Assembly: GCA_032622095.1 (NCBI GenBank)
Contig: CP136062.1
Span: 200,301,828-200,365,827, forward strand
DNA: 64,000 bases
Source of the DNA: Siphonodentalium dalli
Taxonomy: Eukaryota > Mollusca > Scaphopoda > Gadilida > Siphonodentaliidae
Reading direction: 5' to 3'
Positions 39,437-50,897 of this stretch are shown here, piece after piece. Each line of letters starts with the position of its first letter. Position 1 is the first letter of the stretch. Below the pieces are notes generated by a model, which was not told the origin of the DNA, did not search any database, and saw only the letters and a program-made list of their open reading frames with translations. Both the position numbers and the translations under genes were made by a program.

Positions 39437-42311
39437 CTAACCGGGCTCGACGTTGCTTAACATCGGTGATCGGACGAGAACCGGTGGTTTCAACGTGATA
39501 TGGCCGTAGACATAAAGTCCCTGTAATTTAAACATCACATGGCTCCACATCCACCTGTGTTTGAAAAATTGAAATGCAAAAGTTTTGTCTACAGCACCCG
39601 AGATTCACAGGCGGTCACCCATCCAGGTACTAACCGGGCTCGACGTTGCTTAAATTCGGTGATCGGACGAGAACCGGTGGTTTCAACGTGATATGGCCGT
39701 AGACATAAAGTCCCTGTAATTTAAACATCATATGGCTCCACATCCACCTGTGTTTGAAAAATTGAAATGCAAAAGTTTTGTCTACAGCACCCGAGATTCT
39801 CAGGCGGTCACCCATCCAGGTACTAACCGGGCTCGACGTGCTTAACTTCGGTGATCGGACGAGAACCGGTGGTTTCAACGTGATATGGCCGTAGACATAA
39901 AGTCCCTGTAATTTAAACATCATATGGCTCCACATCCACCTGTGTTTGAAACATTGAAATGCAAAAGTTTTGTCTACAGCACCCGAGATTCCCAGGCGGT
40001 CACCCATCCAGGTACTAGCCGGGCTCGACGTTGATTAACTTCGGTGATCGGACGAGAACCGGTGGTTTCAACGTGATATGGCCGTAGACATAAAGTCCCT
40101 GTAATTTAAACATCATATGGCTCCACATCCACCTGTGTTTGAAAAATTGAAATGCAAAAGTTTTGTCTACAGCACCCGAGATTCCCAGGCGGTCACCCAT
40201 CCAGGTACTAACCGGGCTCGACGTTGCTTAACTTCGGTGATCGGACGAGAACCGGTGGTTTCAACGTGATATGGCCGTAGACATAAAGTCCCTGTAATTT
40301 AAACATCATATGGCTCCACATCCACCTGTGTTTGAAAAATTGAAATGCAAAAGTTTTGTCTACAGCACCCGAGATTCCCAGGCGGTCACCCATCCAGGTA
40401 CGACGTTGCTTAACTTCGGTGATCGGACGAGAACCGGTGGTTTCAACGTGATATGGCCGTAGACATAAAGTCCCTGTAATTTAAATATCATATGGCTCCA
40501 CATCCACCTGTGTTTGAAAAATTGAAATGCAAAAGTTTTGTCTACAGCACCCGAGATTCCCAGGCGGTCACACATCCAGGTACTAACCGGGCTCGACGTT
40601 GCTTAACTTCGGTGATCGGACGAGAACCGGTGGTTTCAACGTGATATGGCCGTAGACATAAAGTCCCTGTAATTTAAACATCATATGGCTCCACATCCAC
40701 CTGTGTTTGAAAAATTGAAATGCAAAAGTTTTGTCTACAGCATCCGAGATTCCCAGGCGGTCACCCATCCAGGTACTAACCGGGCTCGACGTTGCTTAAC
40801 TTCGGTGATCGGACGAGAACCGGTGGTTTCAACGTGATATGGCCGTAGACATAAAGTCCCTGTAATTTAAACATCATATGGCTCCACATCCACCTGTGTT
40901 TGAAAAATGGAAATGCAAAAGTTTTGTCTACAGCACCCGAGATTCCCAGGCGGTCACCCATCCAGGTACTAACCGGGCTCGACGTTGCTTAACTTCGGTG
41001 ATCGGACGAGAACCGGTGGTTTCAACGTGATATGGCCGTAGACATAAAGTCCCTGTAATTTAAACATCATATGGCTCCACATCCACCTGTGTTTGAAAAA
41101 TTGAAATGCAAAAGTTTTGTCTACAGCACCCGAGATTGCCAGGCGGTCACCCATCCAGGTACTAACCGGGCTCGACGTTGCTTAACTTCGGTGATCGGAC
41201 GAGAACCGGTAGTTTCAACGTGATATGGCCGTAGACATAAAGTCCCTGTAATCTAAACATCATATGGCTCCACATCCACATGTGTTTGAAAAATTGAAAT
41301 GCAAAAGTTTTGTCTACAGCACCCGAGATTCCCAGGCGGTCACCCATCCAGGTACTAACCGGGCTCGACGTTGCTTAACATCGGTGATCGGACGAGAACC
41401 GGTGGTTTCAACGTGATATGGCCGTAGACATAAAGTCCCTGTAATTTAAACATCATATGGCTCCACATCCACCTGTGTTTGAAAAATTGAAATGCAAAAG
41501 TTTTGTCTACAGCACCCGAGATTCCCAGGCGGTCACCCATCCAGGTACTAACCGGGCTCGACGTTGCTTAAATTCGGTGATCGGACGAGAACCGGTGGTT
41601 TCAACGTGATATGGCCGTAGACATAAAGTCCCTGTAATTTAAACATCATATGGCTCCACATCCACCTGTGTTTGAAAAATTGAAATGCAAAAGTTTTGTC
41701 TACAGCACCCGAGATTCTCAGGCGGTCACCCATCCAGGTACTAACCGGGCTCGACGTGCTTAACTTCGGTGATCGGACGAGAACCGGTGGTTTCAACGTG
41801 ATATGGCCGTAGACATAAAGTCCCTGTAATTTAAACATCATATGGCTCCACATCCACCTGTGTTTGAAACATTGAAATGCAAAAGTTTTGTCTACAGCAC
41901 CCGAGATTCCCAGGCGGTCACCCATCCAGGTACTAGCCGGGCTCGACGTTGATTAACTTCGGTGATCGGACGAGAACCGGTGGTTTCAACGTGATATGGC
42001 CGTAGACATAAAGTCCCTGTAATTTAAACATCATATGGCTCCACATCCACCTGTGTTTGAAAAATTGAAATGCAAAAGTTTTGTCTACAGCACCCGAGAT
42101 TCCCAGGCGGTCACCCATCCAGGTACTAACCGGGCTCGACGTTGCTTAACTTCGGTGATCGGACGAGAACCGGTGGTTTCAACGTGATATGGCCGTAGAC
42201 ATAAAGTCCCTGTAATTTAAACATCATATGGCTCCACATCCACCTGTGTTTGAAAAATTGAAATGCAAAAGTTTTGTCTACAGCACCCGAGATTCCCAGG
42301 CGGTCACCCAT
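39437..42311 (-). repeat. Partial third and fourth copies of the 3633-bp block
   Basis: Units at 39630-41347 match 35225-36942 with offset 4405 bp. Units at 41355-42311 repeat the start of the block again, offset 1918 bp from 39437. Both begin with the ttaacatcgg unit followed by the ttaaattcgg unit and the gene lacking one T. Confidence 0.78.
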
Positions 42312-43819
42312 CCAGGTACTAACCGGGCTCGACGTTGCTTAACTTCGGTGATCGGACGAGAACCGGTGGTTTCAACGTGATATGGCCGTAGACATAAAGT
42401 CCCTGTAATTTAAACATCATATGGCTCCACATCCACCTGTGTTTGAAAAATAGAAATGCAAAAGTTTTGTCTACAGCAGCCGAGATTCCCAGGCGGTCAC
42501 CCATCCAGGTACTAACCGGGCTGGACGTTGCTTAACTTCGGTGATCGGACGAGAACCGGTGGTTTCAACGTGATATGGCCGTAGACATAAAGTCCCTGTA
42601 ATTTAAACATCATATGGCTCCACATCCACCTGTGTTTGAAAAATTTAAATGCAAAAGTTTTGTCTACAGAACCCGAGATTCCCAGGCGGTCACCCATCCA
42701 TGTACTAACCGGGCTCGACGTTGCTTAACTTCGGTGATCGGACGAGAACCGGTGGTTTCAACGTGATTTGGCCGTAGACATAAAGTCCCTGTAATTTAAA
42801 CATCATATGGCTCCACATCCACCTGTGTTTGAAAAATTGAAATGCAAAAGTTTTGTCTACAGCACCCGAGATTCCCAGGCGGTCACCCATCCAGGTACTA
42901 ACCGGGCTCGACGTTGCTTAACTTCGGTGATCGGACGAGAACCGGTGGTTTCAACGTGATATGGCCGTAGACATAAAGTCCCTGTTATTTAAACATCATA
43001 TGGCTCCACATCCACCTGTGTTTGAAAAATTGAAATGCAAAAGTTTTGTCTACAGCGCCCGAGATTCCCAGGCGGTCACCCATCCAGGTACTAACCGGGC
43101 TCGACGTTGCTTAACTTCGGTGATCGGACGAGAACCGGTGGTTTCAACGTGATATGGCCGTAGACATAAAGTCCCTGTAATTTAAACATCATATGGCTCC
43201 ACATCCACCTGTGTTTGAAAAATTGAAATGCAAAAGTTTTGTCTACAGCACCCGAGATTCCCAGGCGGTCACCCATCCAGGTACTAACCGGGCTCGACGT
43301 TGCTTAACTTCGGTGATCGGACGAGAACCGGTGGTTTTAACGTGATATGGCCGTAGACATAAAGTCCCTGTAATTTAAACATCATATGGCTCCACATCCA
43401 CCTGTGTTTGAAAAATTTAAATGCAAAAGTTTTGTCTACAGCATCCGAGATTCCCAGGCGGTCACCCATCCAGGTACTAACCGGCCTCGACGTTGCTTAA
43501 CTTCGGTGATCGGACGAGAACCGGTGGTTTCAACGTGATATGGCCGTAGACATAAAGTCCCTGTAATTTAAACATCATATGGCTCCACATCCACCTGTGT
43601 TTGAAAAATTGAAATGCAAAAGTTTTGTCTACAGCATCCGAGATTCCCAGGCGGTCACCCATCCAGGTACTAACCGGCCTCGACGTTGCTTAACTTCGGT
43701 GATCGGACGAGAACCGGTGGTTTCAACGTGATATGGCCGTAGACATTAAGTCCCTGTAATTTAAACATCATATGGCTCCACATCCACCTGTGTTTGAAAA
43801 ATTGAAATGCAAAAGTTTT

Positions 43820-43878
43820 GTCTACAGCACCCGAGATTCCCAGGCGGTCACCCATCCAGGTGTGATATGGCCGTAGAC
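43820..43878 (-). pseudogene. 5S rRNA pseudogene lacking 59 nt, copy 1
   Basis: Only nt 1-17 and nt 77-118 of the 5S gene remain, with a direct junction (plus strand ccaggtgtgatatgg). Most of the internal promoter is lost, so the copy is very unlikely to be transcribed as a 5S RNA. Two further copies are at 46847 and 56146. Confidence 0.9.
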
Positions 43879-46846
43879 ATAAAGTCCATGTAATTTAAAC
43901 ATCATATGGCTCCACATCCACCTGTGTTTGAAACATTGAAATGCAAAAGTTTTGTCTACAGCACCCGAGATTCCCAGGCGGTCACCCGTCCATGTACTAA
44001 CCGGGCTCGACGTTGCTTAACTTCGGTGATCGGACGAAAACCGGTGGTTTCAACGTGATATGGCCGTAGACATAAAGTCCATGTAATTTAAACATCATTT
44101 GGCTACACATCCACATGTGTTTGAAAAATTGAAATGCAGAAGTTTTGTCTTCAGCACCCGAGATTCCCAGGCGTCACCCATCCAGGTACTAACCGGGCTC
44201 GACGTTGCTTAACTTCGGTGATCGGACGAGAACCGGCGGTTTCAACGTGATATGGCCGTAGACATAAAGTCCCTGTAATTTAAACATCATATGGCTCCAC
44301 ATCCACCTGTGTTTGAAAAATTGAAATGCAAAAGTTTTGTCTACAGCACCCGAGATTCTCAGGCGGTCACCCATCCAGGTACTAACCGGGCTCGACGTGC
44401 TTAACTTCGGTGATCGGACGAGAACCGGTGGTTTCAACGTGATATGGCCGTAGACATAAAGTCCCTGTAATTTAAACATCATATGGCTCCACATCCACCT
44501 GTGTTTGAAACATTGAAATGCAAAAGTTTTGTCTACAGCACCCGAGATTCCCAGGCGGTCACCCATCCAGGTACTAGCCGGGCTCGACGTTGATTAACTT
44601 CGGTGATCGGACGAGAACCGGTGGTTTCAACGTGATATGGCCGTAGACATAAAGTCCCTGTAATTTAAACATCATATGGCTCCACATCCACCTGTGTTTG
44701 AAAAAATGAAATGCAAAAGTTTTGTCTACAGCACCCGAGATTCCCAGGCGGTCACCCATCCAGGTACTAACCGGGCTCGACGTTGCTTAACTTCGGTGAT
44801 CGGACGAGAACCGGTGGTTTCAACGTGATATGGCCGTAGACATAAAGTCCCTGTAATTTAAACATCATATGGCTCCACATCCACCTGTGTTTGGAAAATT
44901 GAAATGCAAAAGTTTTGTCTACAGCACCCGAGATTCCCAGGCGGTCACCCATCCAGGTACTAACCGGGCTCGACGTTGCTTAAGTTCGGTGATCGGACGC
45001 GAACCGGTGGTTTCAACGTGATATGGCCGTAGACATAAAGTCCCTGTAATTTAAACATCATATGGCTCCACATCCACCTGTGTTTGAAAAATTGAAATGC
45101 AAAAGTTTTGTCTACAGCACCCGAGATTCCCAGGCGGTCACCCATCCAGGTACTAACCGGGCTCGACGTTGCTTAACTTCGGTGATCGGACGAAAACCGG
45201 TGTTTTCAACGTGATATGGCCGTAGACATAAAGTCCCTGTAATTTAAACATCATATGGCTCCACATCCACCTGTGTTTGAAAAATTGAAATGCAAAAGTT
45301 TTGTCTACAGCACCCGAGATTCCCAGGCGGTCACCCATCCAGGTACTAACCGGGCTCGACGTTGCTTAACTTCGGTGATCGGACGAGAACCGGTGGTTTC
45401 AACGTGATATGGCCGTAGACATAAAGTCCCTGTAATTTAAACATCATATGGCTCCACATCCACCTGTGTTTGAAAAATAGAAATGCAAAAGTTTTGTCTA
45501 CAGCAGCCGAGATTCCCAGGCGGTCACCCATCCAGGTACTAACCGGGCTGGACGTTGCTTAACTTCGGTGATCGGACGAGAACCGGTGGTTTCAACGTGA
45601 TATGGCCGTAGACATAAAGTCCCTGTAATTTAAACATCATATGGCTCCACATCCACCTGTGTTTGAAAAATTTAAATGCAAAAGTTTTGTCTACAGAACC
45701 CGAGATTCCCAGGCGGTCACCCATCCATGTACTAACCGGGCTCGACGTTGCTTAACTTCGGTGATCGGACGAGAACCGGTGGTTTCAACGTGATTTGGCC
45801 GTAGACATAAAGTCCCTGTAATTTAAACATCATATGGCTCCACATCCACCTGTGTTTGAAAAATTGAAATGCAAAAGTTTTGTCTACAGCACCCGAGATT
45901 CCCAGGCGGTCACCCATCCAGGTACTAACCGGGCTCGACGTTGCTTAACTTCGGTGATCGGACGAGAACCGGTGGTTTCAACGTGATATGGCCATAGACA
46001 TAAAGTCCCTGTTATTTAAACATCATATGGCTCCACATCCACCTGTGTTTGAAAAATTGAAATGCAAAAGTTTTGTCTACAGCGCCCGAGATTCCCAGGC
46101 GGTCACCCATCCAGGTACTAACCGGGCTCGACGTTGCTTAACTTCGGTGATCGGACGAGAACCGGTGGTTTCAACGTGATATGGCCGTAGACATAAAGTC
46201 CCTGTAATTTAAACATCATATGGCTCCACATCCACCTGTGTTTGAAAAATTGAAATGCAAAAGTTTTGTCTACAGCACCCGAGATTCCCAGGCGGTCACC
46301 CATCCAGGTACTAACCGGGCTCGACGTTGCTTAACTTCGGTGATCGGACGAGAACCGGTGGTTTTAACGTGATATGGCCGTAGACATAAAGTCCCTGTAA
46401 TTTAAACATCATATGGCTCCACATCCACCTGTGTTTGAAAAATTTAAATGCAAAAGTTTTGTCTACAGCATCCGAGATTCCCAGGCGGTCACCCATCCAG
46501 GTACTAACCGGCCTCGACGTTGCTTAACTTCGGTGATCGGACGAGAACCGGTGGTTTCAACGTGATATGGCCGTAGACATAAAGTCCCTGTAATTTAAAC
46601 ATCATATGGCTCCACATCCACCTGTGTTTGAAAAATTGAAATGCAAAAGTTTTGTCTACAGCATCCGTGATTCCCAGGCGGTCACCCATCCAGGTACTAA
46701 CCGGCCTCGACGTTGCTTAACTTCGGTGATCGGACGAGAACCGGTGGTTTCAACGTGATATGGCCGTAGACATTAAGTCCCTGTAATTTAAACATCATAT
46801 GGCTCCACATCCTCCTGTGTTTGAAAAATTGAAATGCAAAAGTTTT

Positions 46847-46905
46847 GTCTACAGCACCCGAGATTCCCAGGCGGTCACCCATCCAGGTGTGATATGGCCG
46901 TAGAC
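46847..46905 (-). pseudogene. 5S rRNA pseudogene lacking 59 nt, copy 2
   Basis: The junction is identical to the copy at 43820, offset 3027 bp. It was carried by the 16-unit duplication. Confidence 0.9.
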
Positions 46906-48137
46906 ATAAAGTCCCTGTAATTTAAACATCATATGGCTCCACATCCACCTGTGTTTGAAACGTTGAAATGCAAAAGTTTTGTCTACAGCACCCGAGATTC
47001 CCAGGCGGTCACCCGTCCATGTACTAACCGGGCTCGACGTTGCTTAACTTCGGTGATCGGACGAGAACCGGTGGTTTCAACGTGATATGGCCGTAGACAT
47101 AAAGTCCATGTAATTTAAACATCATTTGGCTACACATCCACATGTGTTTGAAAAATTGAAATGCAGAAGTTTTGTCTTCAGCACCCGAGATTCCCAGGCG
47201 TCACCCATCCAGGTACTAACCGGGCTCGACGTTGCTTAACTTCGGTGATCGGACGAGAACCGGCGGTTTCAACGTGATATGGCCGTAGACATAAAGTCCC
47301 TGTAATTTAAACATCATATGGCTCCACATCCACCTGTGTTTGAAAAATTGAAATGCAAAAGTTTTGTCTACAGCACCCGAGATTCCCAGGCGGTCACCCA
47401 TCCAGGTACTAACCGGGCTCGACGTTGCTTAACTTCGGTGATCGGACGAGAACCGGTGGTTTCAACGTGATATGGCCGTAGACATAAAGTCCCTGTAATT
47501 TAAACATCATATGGCTCCACATCCACCTGTGTTTGAAAAATTGAAATGCAAAAGTTTTGTCTACAGCACCCAAGATTGCCAGGCGGTCACCCATCCAGGT
47601 ACTAACCGGGCTCGACGTTGCTTAACTTCGGTGATCGGACGAGAACCGGTGGTTTCAACGTGATATGGCCGTAGACATAAAGTCCCTGTAATTTAAACAT
47701 CATATGGCTCCACATCCACCTGTGTTTGAAAAATTGAAATGCAAAAGTTTTGTCTACAGCACCCGAGATTCCCAGGCGGTCACCCATCCAGGTACTAACC
47801 GGGCTCGACGTTGCTTAACTTCGGTGATCGGACGAGAACCGGTGATTTCAACGTGATATGGCCGTAGACATAAAGTCCCTGTAATTTAAACATCATATGG
47901 CTCCACATCCACCTGTGTTTGAAAAATTGAAATGCAAAAGTTTTGTCTACAGCACCCGAGATTCCCAGGCGGTCACCCATCCAGGTACTAACCGTGCTCG
48001 ACGTTGCTTAACTTCGGTGATCGGACGAGAACCGGTGGTTTCAACGTGATATGGCCGTAGACATCAAGTCCCTGTAATTTAAACATCATATGGCTCCACA
48101 TCCACCTGTGTTTGAAAAATTGAAATGCAAAAGTTTT

Positions 48138-48254
48138 GTCTACAGCACCCGAGATTCCCAGGCGGTCACCCATCCAGGTACTAACCGGGCTCGACGTTGC
48201 TTAACTTCGGTGATCGGACGAGAACCGGTGGTTTCAACGTGATATGGCCGTAGA
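48138..48254 (-). rRNA. 5S rRNA adjoining the LINE 5' end
   Basis: This 5S copy runs from nt 2 to nt 118. Its 5' flank, including the AT-rich upstream element, is replaced by the start of the LINE at 48255. The internal promoter is intact, so it may still be transcribed, away from the LINE, if the upstream element is dispensable. Confidence 0.9.
48172..48254. repeat. 83-bp flanking direct repeat, left copy (target duplication or array offset)
   Basis: The segment corresponds to 5S nt 2-84 and is present directly before the LINE and directly after it (54568-54650). It is either a long target-site duplication within one 5S gene, or two neighbouring units joined with loss of about 110 bp between them. 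The tandem array makes the two equivalent in sequence. Two bases (AT) at the right junction could belong to the element. Confidence 0.85.
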
Positions 48255-49016
48255 TGAGTAGAGTTATCGTTCCTAACTGACGGACATGCTTTATTATTGC
48301 TCTGATTAATTGCCAAATATCTCTAAATTCAATGTTCTAACATCGCCAACAATTCGCCTGTAGATGGCGGTTCTTTCCGTGTTGTGGGATCACTGGACCT
48401 TATGTTGAATTTTCTGTAAAAAATGTGAGTTTTCAAAAGCACAACTGACTCTCGCTTGTACCTATAAGGACTCCAATCCATTGTTTACGTCGCCATTTTT
48501 GGCCTACGGATTGCTATTCACTATTGTAATATCAACGCCGGCAACCATGAGGGCTCCTCAAACAGTAGCTGCAGAGGTGTGAACAACAATACCCAAGCCG
48601 GACTGATTAGTACATTCCTCGATGACTGAGCAAGCTGAAGATTACGTTTGTGGGAGGTGTGAACAACAACTACTAGATGGACAATTGAGTAAATTAACTG
48701 CAAACAGAAGCGCTCTGCTATAGGTGCATATATCCTATCCGAAGATTACTGGTTTCACACACCTGGTCCCTCTACATATTGGCAAGAGTGAACAGTGTTT
48801 GGGACGTCGAAAATCTCCGTCGTTTGAACTGTTGGTGGCTCCATTGTCAATGACCTATTATGACTGTCGATCGGTGTTAATTAAGCATGGTCGCAACAAA
48901 CGGTGACATTGTGAAAATTGGTCTCCACTATATGTTCCTGTTATAGAGCGTTCTCATATGATGGACATGCGATATATCGTATTCACATACTTGTTATCTT
49001 CCACTTGACCCATATC
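48255..49016 (+). other. LINE 5' UTR
   Basis: This is the non-coding leader between the 5S junction and the first ATG of ORF1. A 16-bp direct repeat (gaggtgtgaacaacaa) lies at 48574-48589 and 48654-48669. A 33-codon open frame from ATG 48622 to TAG 48723 contains a Cys-x2-Cys pair (YVCGRCEQ). I cannot tell whether it is a decayed upstream ORF or chance. Internal promoters are expected in LINE 5' UTRs, but I see no clear motif here. Confidence 0.7.
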
Positions 49017-50897
49017 ATGTCAGACTATAATACAACCACCTCTGGGGGAAAGACATACACCGTTTTGTCACAAGGATCAATGCCCAGACATACCTCGGAA
49101 TCGAGCCAATTAACTGGCGCAGACTGTAACTCATCTCACTCGCAGCCATCCGGATATCGGCCTGAGTCAGATGCCAACACAACTTTGCCCGACTATTTTT
49201 CCAACAGCAACCCGCCTGTTTTGAGTGAACTATTAAACCTACCGAAAGATAAGTTTATTGCCGGACTCCATCAATCTGTTACTAGTGACAATGACCTCAG
49301 AACAATTCGAAGGAATATGTTCTTTGATGCACAATCACATTGCAGTGATCTTCTCGAATACAGCCTTAAGAGCCGCATTCAACGTGACCCAGATCTCGGC
49401 GGTTTTCCTGTCAACACAAGACTTGCAAGGGACATCTATAACCTTGTGCAATTCGTTAAAGGGGGTTCTTTCGATGATATCCGAGATTGCATCAACAAGA
49501 ACACCCCATCCGCCTCTCAACAAACCAGACGAACACTCGAAGTGAACGGTTCATGTGCATGTTCTTCAATGTGCGTGCAAGACAAATTAGCTGAATGTCT
49601 GACTGAACTCACTCTTATAAAGTCAAATAGCGCTAAAAACGCAACCATACTGCAGAAAGAAATTAAATCAGTCTGTGCCAGCCAAGTTGACACGAGCACA
49701 CGACTCGGTGCTCTTGAGAAAAACATTGAGCAACTACAGATAAAATGTTCTTCGAATGCATCATCGATTGGAAATATTCTTGGACAGTGCTCTGTTCTGG
49801 AACAAACTGTGACACGGATGAACGACGACAAATGTACAGGAGTTGTCAGCTTGAAGAATCGCCTGAAACTGTTTGAATCGAATACAGCCGATAATGCGAT
49901 CAACCAAGAAAAGCTGACACAACAAATGCTATCTCGTGAAAAAGAATTAGCTAAAACATATGTGAAAGCCGACACTCTTAATGCCAAACTGATCAACATA
50001 AAAGCTAGTTTGAAAGAATCGACAAAAGCGTCAGATGATGTGATTGAAAGTATTGAACGAAAATTCAGTACTATGTTCGAGTTCTTCGCTCGGGATGTCT
50101 CCGCCAAATTCGATCAAATGTGTGCAACAGTTCATCAATACTTACCACCAGAAACTCCTCCATCTGCTCGGATCCAAACAAAACCTGAAAATCACATGTC
50201 CTTCAATACGACTCCTAAAAGTATTCAGCCAATCCGTAACACATCAACGCCAGCAGCAAACTCGGGTAAAAGACCCGTACATGTGCACAATAAACCAACA
50301 TCATCGCCGATTGAACGAAGCAAATCTGAGAACGCCACTCGATATACTGCAAGTTCAACTATTGATACTGATACACCCACCTGTGCAAAGTCTTGTGCAA
50401 CTGTATCCGCATTTGTTTCTCCGAATTTGTCACAAACAGCGCTTGATAGTATTCCAGCATTCTCACCGGAGCCGTCCGCACGTGCATGTCCTGGTATATC
50501 AGCTAAACGTGAACATAGTCGTCCACCAGAGAGCGACAAAACGGACAAGAACTATTCTGTTCCAAGTGTGTCAAACGATCGGCAATACGGACATGACGAA
50601 CCAACAGGGTTTCATGGAGTACCTCGTAGTACCAAACGCACCCGTAAACTTTTCATACGAGGAATTTCCACAGGTTCGACTGAAAATGACATTTGGGAGT
50701 ACCTAGAAATGAAAGGTATAACCCCTACCTTCGTGAGACTGTTATGGAGTTCCCGCGTAGGTACTAAGTCCGCGCGCGTCCATGTCCATGAGACTGACTT
50801 CGATAGACTTTATGATGATTACTTCTGGCCACCAGGCATCGAGTTTAGGCCGTGGACCAAGGAGCCTCCGAATGCACCACGACACTTTGATGGGTGA
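49017..50897 (+). CDS. LINE ORF1 protein (coiled coil plus RRM-like C-terminus)
   Basis: This is the presumed RNA-binding chaperone of the retrotransposon, expected to coat its mRNA in the particle. The first ATG in frame is 49017 (protein starts MSDYNTTTSGG), giving 626 residues; the frame is open 99 nt upstream but without ATG. Residues about 1-100 are polar and low in structure. A long heptad-like region rich in Lys, Glu, Leu and Asn spans about residues 180-370 and looks like a coiled coil. A Pro/Ser/Thr-rich linker follows. The last 85 residues (KLFIRGIS... FWPPGIEFRPW) look like the RRM-like domain seen at the C-terminus of many invertebrate LINE ORF1 proteins. No CCHC knuckles are visible. 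The stop codon overlaps the ORF2 start by 8 nt. No stop or frameshift interrupts it. Confidence 0.85.
   Translation: MSDYNTTTSGGKTYTVLSQGSMPRHTSESSQLTGADCNSSHSQPSGYRPESDANTTLPDYFSNSNPPVLSELLNLPKDKFIAGLHQSVTSDNDLRTIRRNMFFDAQSHCSDLLEYSLKSRIQRDPDLGGFPVNTRLARDIYNLVQFVKGGSFDDIRDCINKNTPSASQQTRRTLEVNGSCACSSMCVQDKLAECLTELTLIKSNSAKNATILQKEIKSVCASQVDTSTRLGALEKNIEQLQIKCSSNASSIGNILGQCSVLEQTVTRMNDDKCTGVVSLKNRLKLFESNTADNAINQEKLTQQMLSREKELAKTYVKADTLNAKLINIKASLKESTKASDDVIESIERKFSTMFEFFARDVSAKFDQMCATVHQYLPPETPPSARIQTKPENHMSFNTTPKSIQPIRNTSTPAANSGKRPVHVHNKPTSSPIERSKSENATRYTASSTIDTDTPTCAKSCATVSAFVSPNLSQTALDSIPAFSPEPSARACPGISAKREHSRPPESDKTDKNYSVPSVSNDRQYGHDEPTGFHGVPRSTKRTRKLFIRGISTGSTENDIWEYLEMKGITPTFVRLLWSSRVGTKSARVHVHETDFDRLYDDYFWPPGIEFRPWTKEPPNAPRHFDG

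Larger units (their letters stand above)
42319..47401 (-). repeat. 16-unit (3027 bp) higher-order repeat, one full and one partial copy
   Basis: Landmarks from 42319 to 44189 recur at 45346 to 47216 with offset 3027 bp (16 x 193 minus 61). They are gaaaaatagaaatg with cagcagccg, gggctggacg, gtgatttggcc, ctgttattt with cagcgcccg, gcatccgag, gacattaag, the 59-nt deletion pseudogene, and the tgcagaagtt unit with a damaged terminator. Confidence 0.85.
1..48254 (-). repeat. 5S rDNA tandem array, left segment (about 250 units of 193 bp)
   Basis: The whole interval is one head-to-tail tandem repeat. Each unit read on the minus strand is a 118-120 nt 5S rRNA gene followed by an approximately 75 bp spacer. 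Full genes begin (plus-strand left edge) at 129 and recur every 193 bp exactly to 12095. After that, small indels shift the register: 1-bp losses, two 12-bp spacer losses, eight 11-bp losses and two 59-bp losses inside the gene. Adding these indels gives about 250 intervals between the gene at 129 and the gene at 48138. The array runs off the left edge of the window, so the true copy number is higher. Spacers carry no other gene. The 61-residue open frames in each unit are only the 5S sequence read as codons. Confidence 0.97.
31399..48254 (-). rRNA. about 88 5S rRNA genes and pseudogenes, T-type spacer block
   Basis: The units are all of the catcat spacer type. This is the most variable part of the left array. 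It includes genes lacking 11 nt or 59 nt, genes lacking one T near the box A region (plus strand ctcgacgtgctt), and units with damaged terminators. The final gene, 48138-48254, lacks only nt 1 of the 5S sequence because the LINE begins there. Confidence 0.93.

Noticed and set aside
172-48173. Hundreds of 61-residue minus-strand open frames, one per unit, plus occasional 61-63 residue plus-strand and 125-residue minus-strand frames
   Set aside because: They coincide with the 5S gene and spacer in every unit. The 125-residue versions arise only where one base is lost. They reflect repetition of an RNA gene, not a protein family.
1-48254. CRISPR-like or centromeric satellite array
   Set aside because: There is no repeat-plus-unique-spacer pattern. 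The unit folds and reads as animal 5S rRNA with helix I, internal promoter and terminator.
48724-48906. 60-residue open frame upstream of ORF1
   Set aside because: It lies in the LINE leader, has no motif, and is likely chance.
49517-50107. 196-residue minus-strand open frame and a 220-residue plus-strand frame (50044-50706) inside ORF1
   Set aside because: Both are shadows of ORF1 in other frames, with no recognisable domain.
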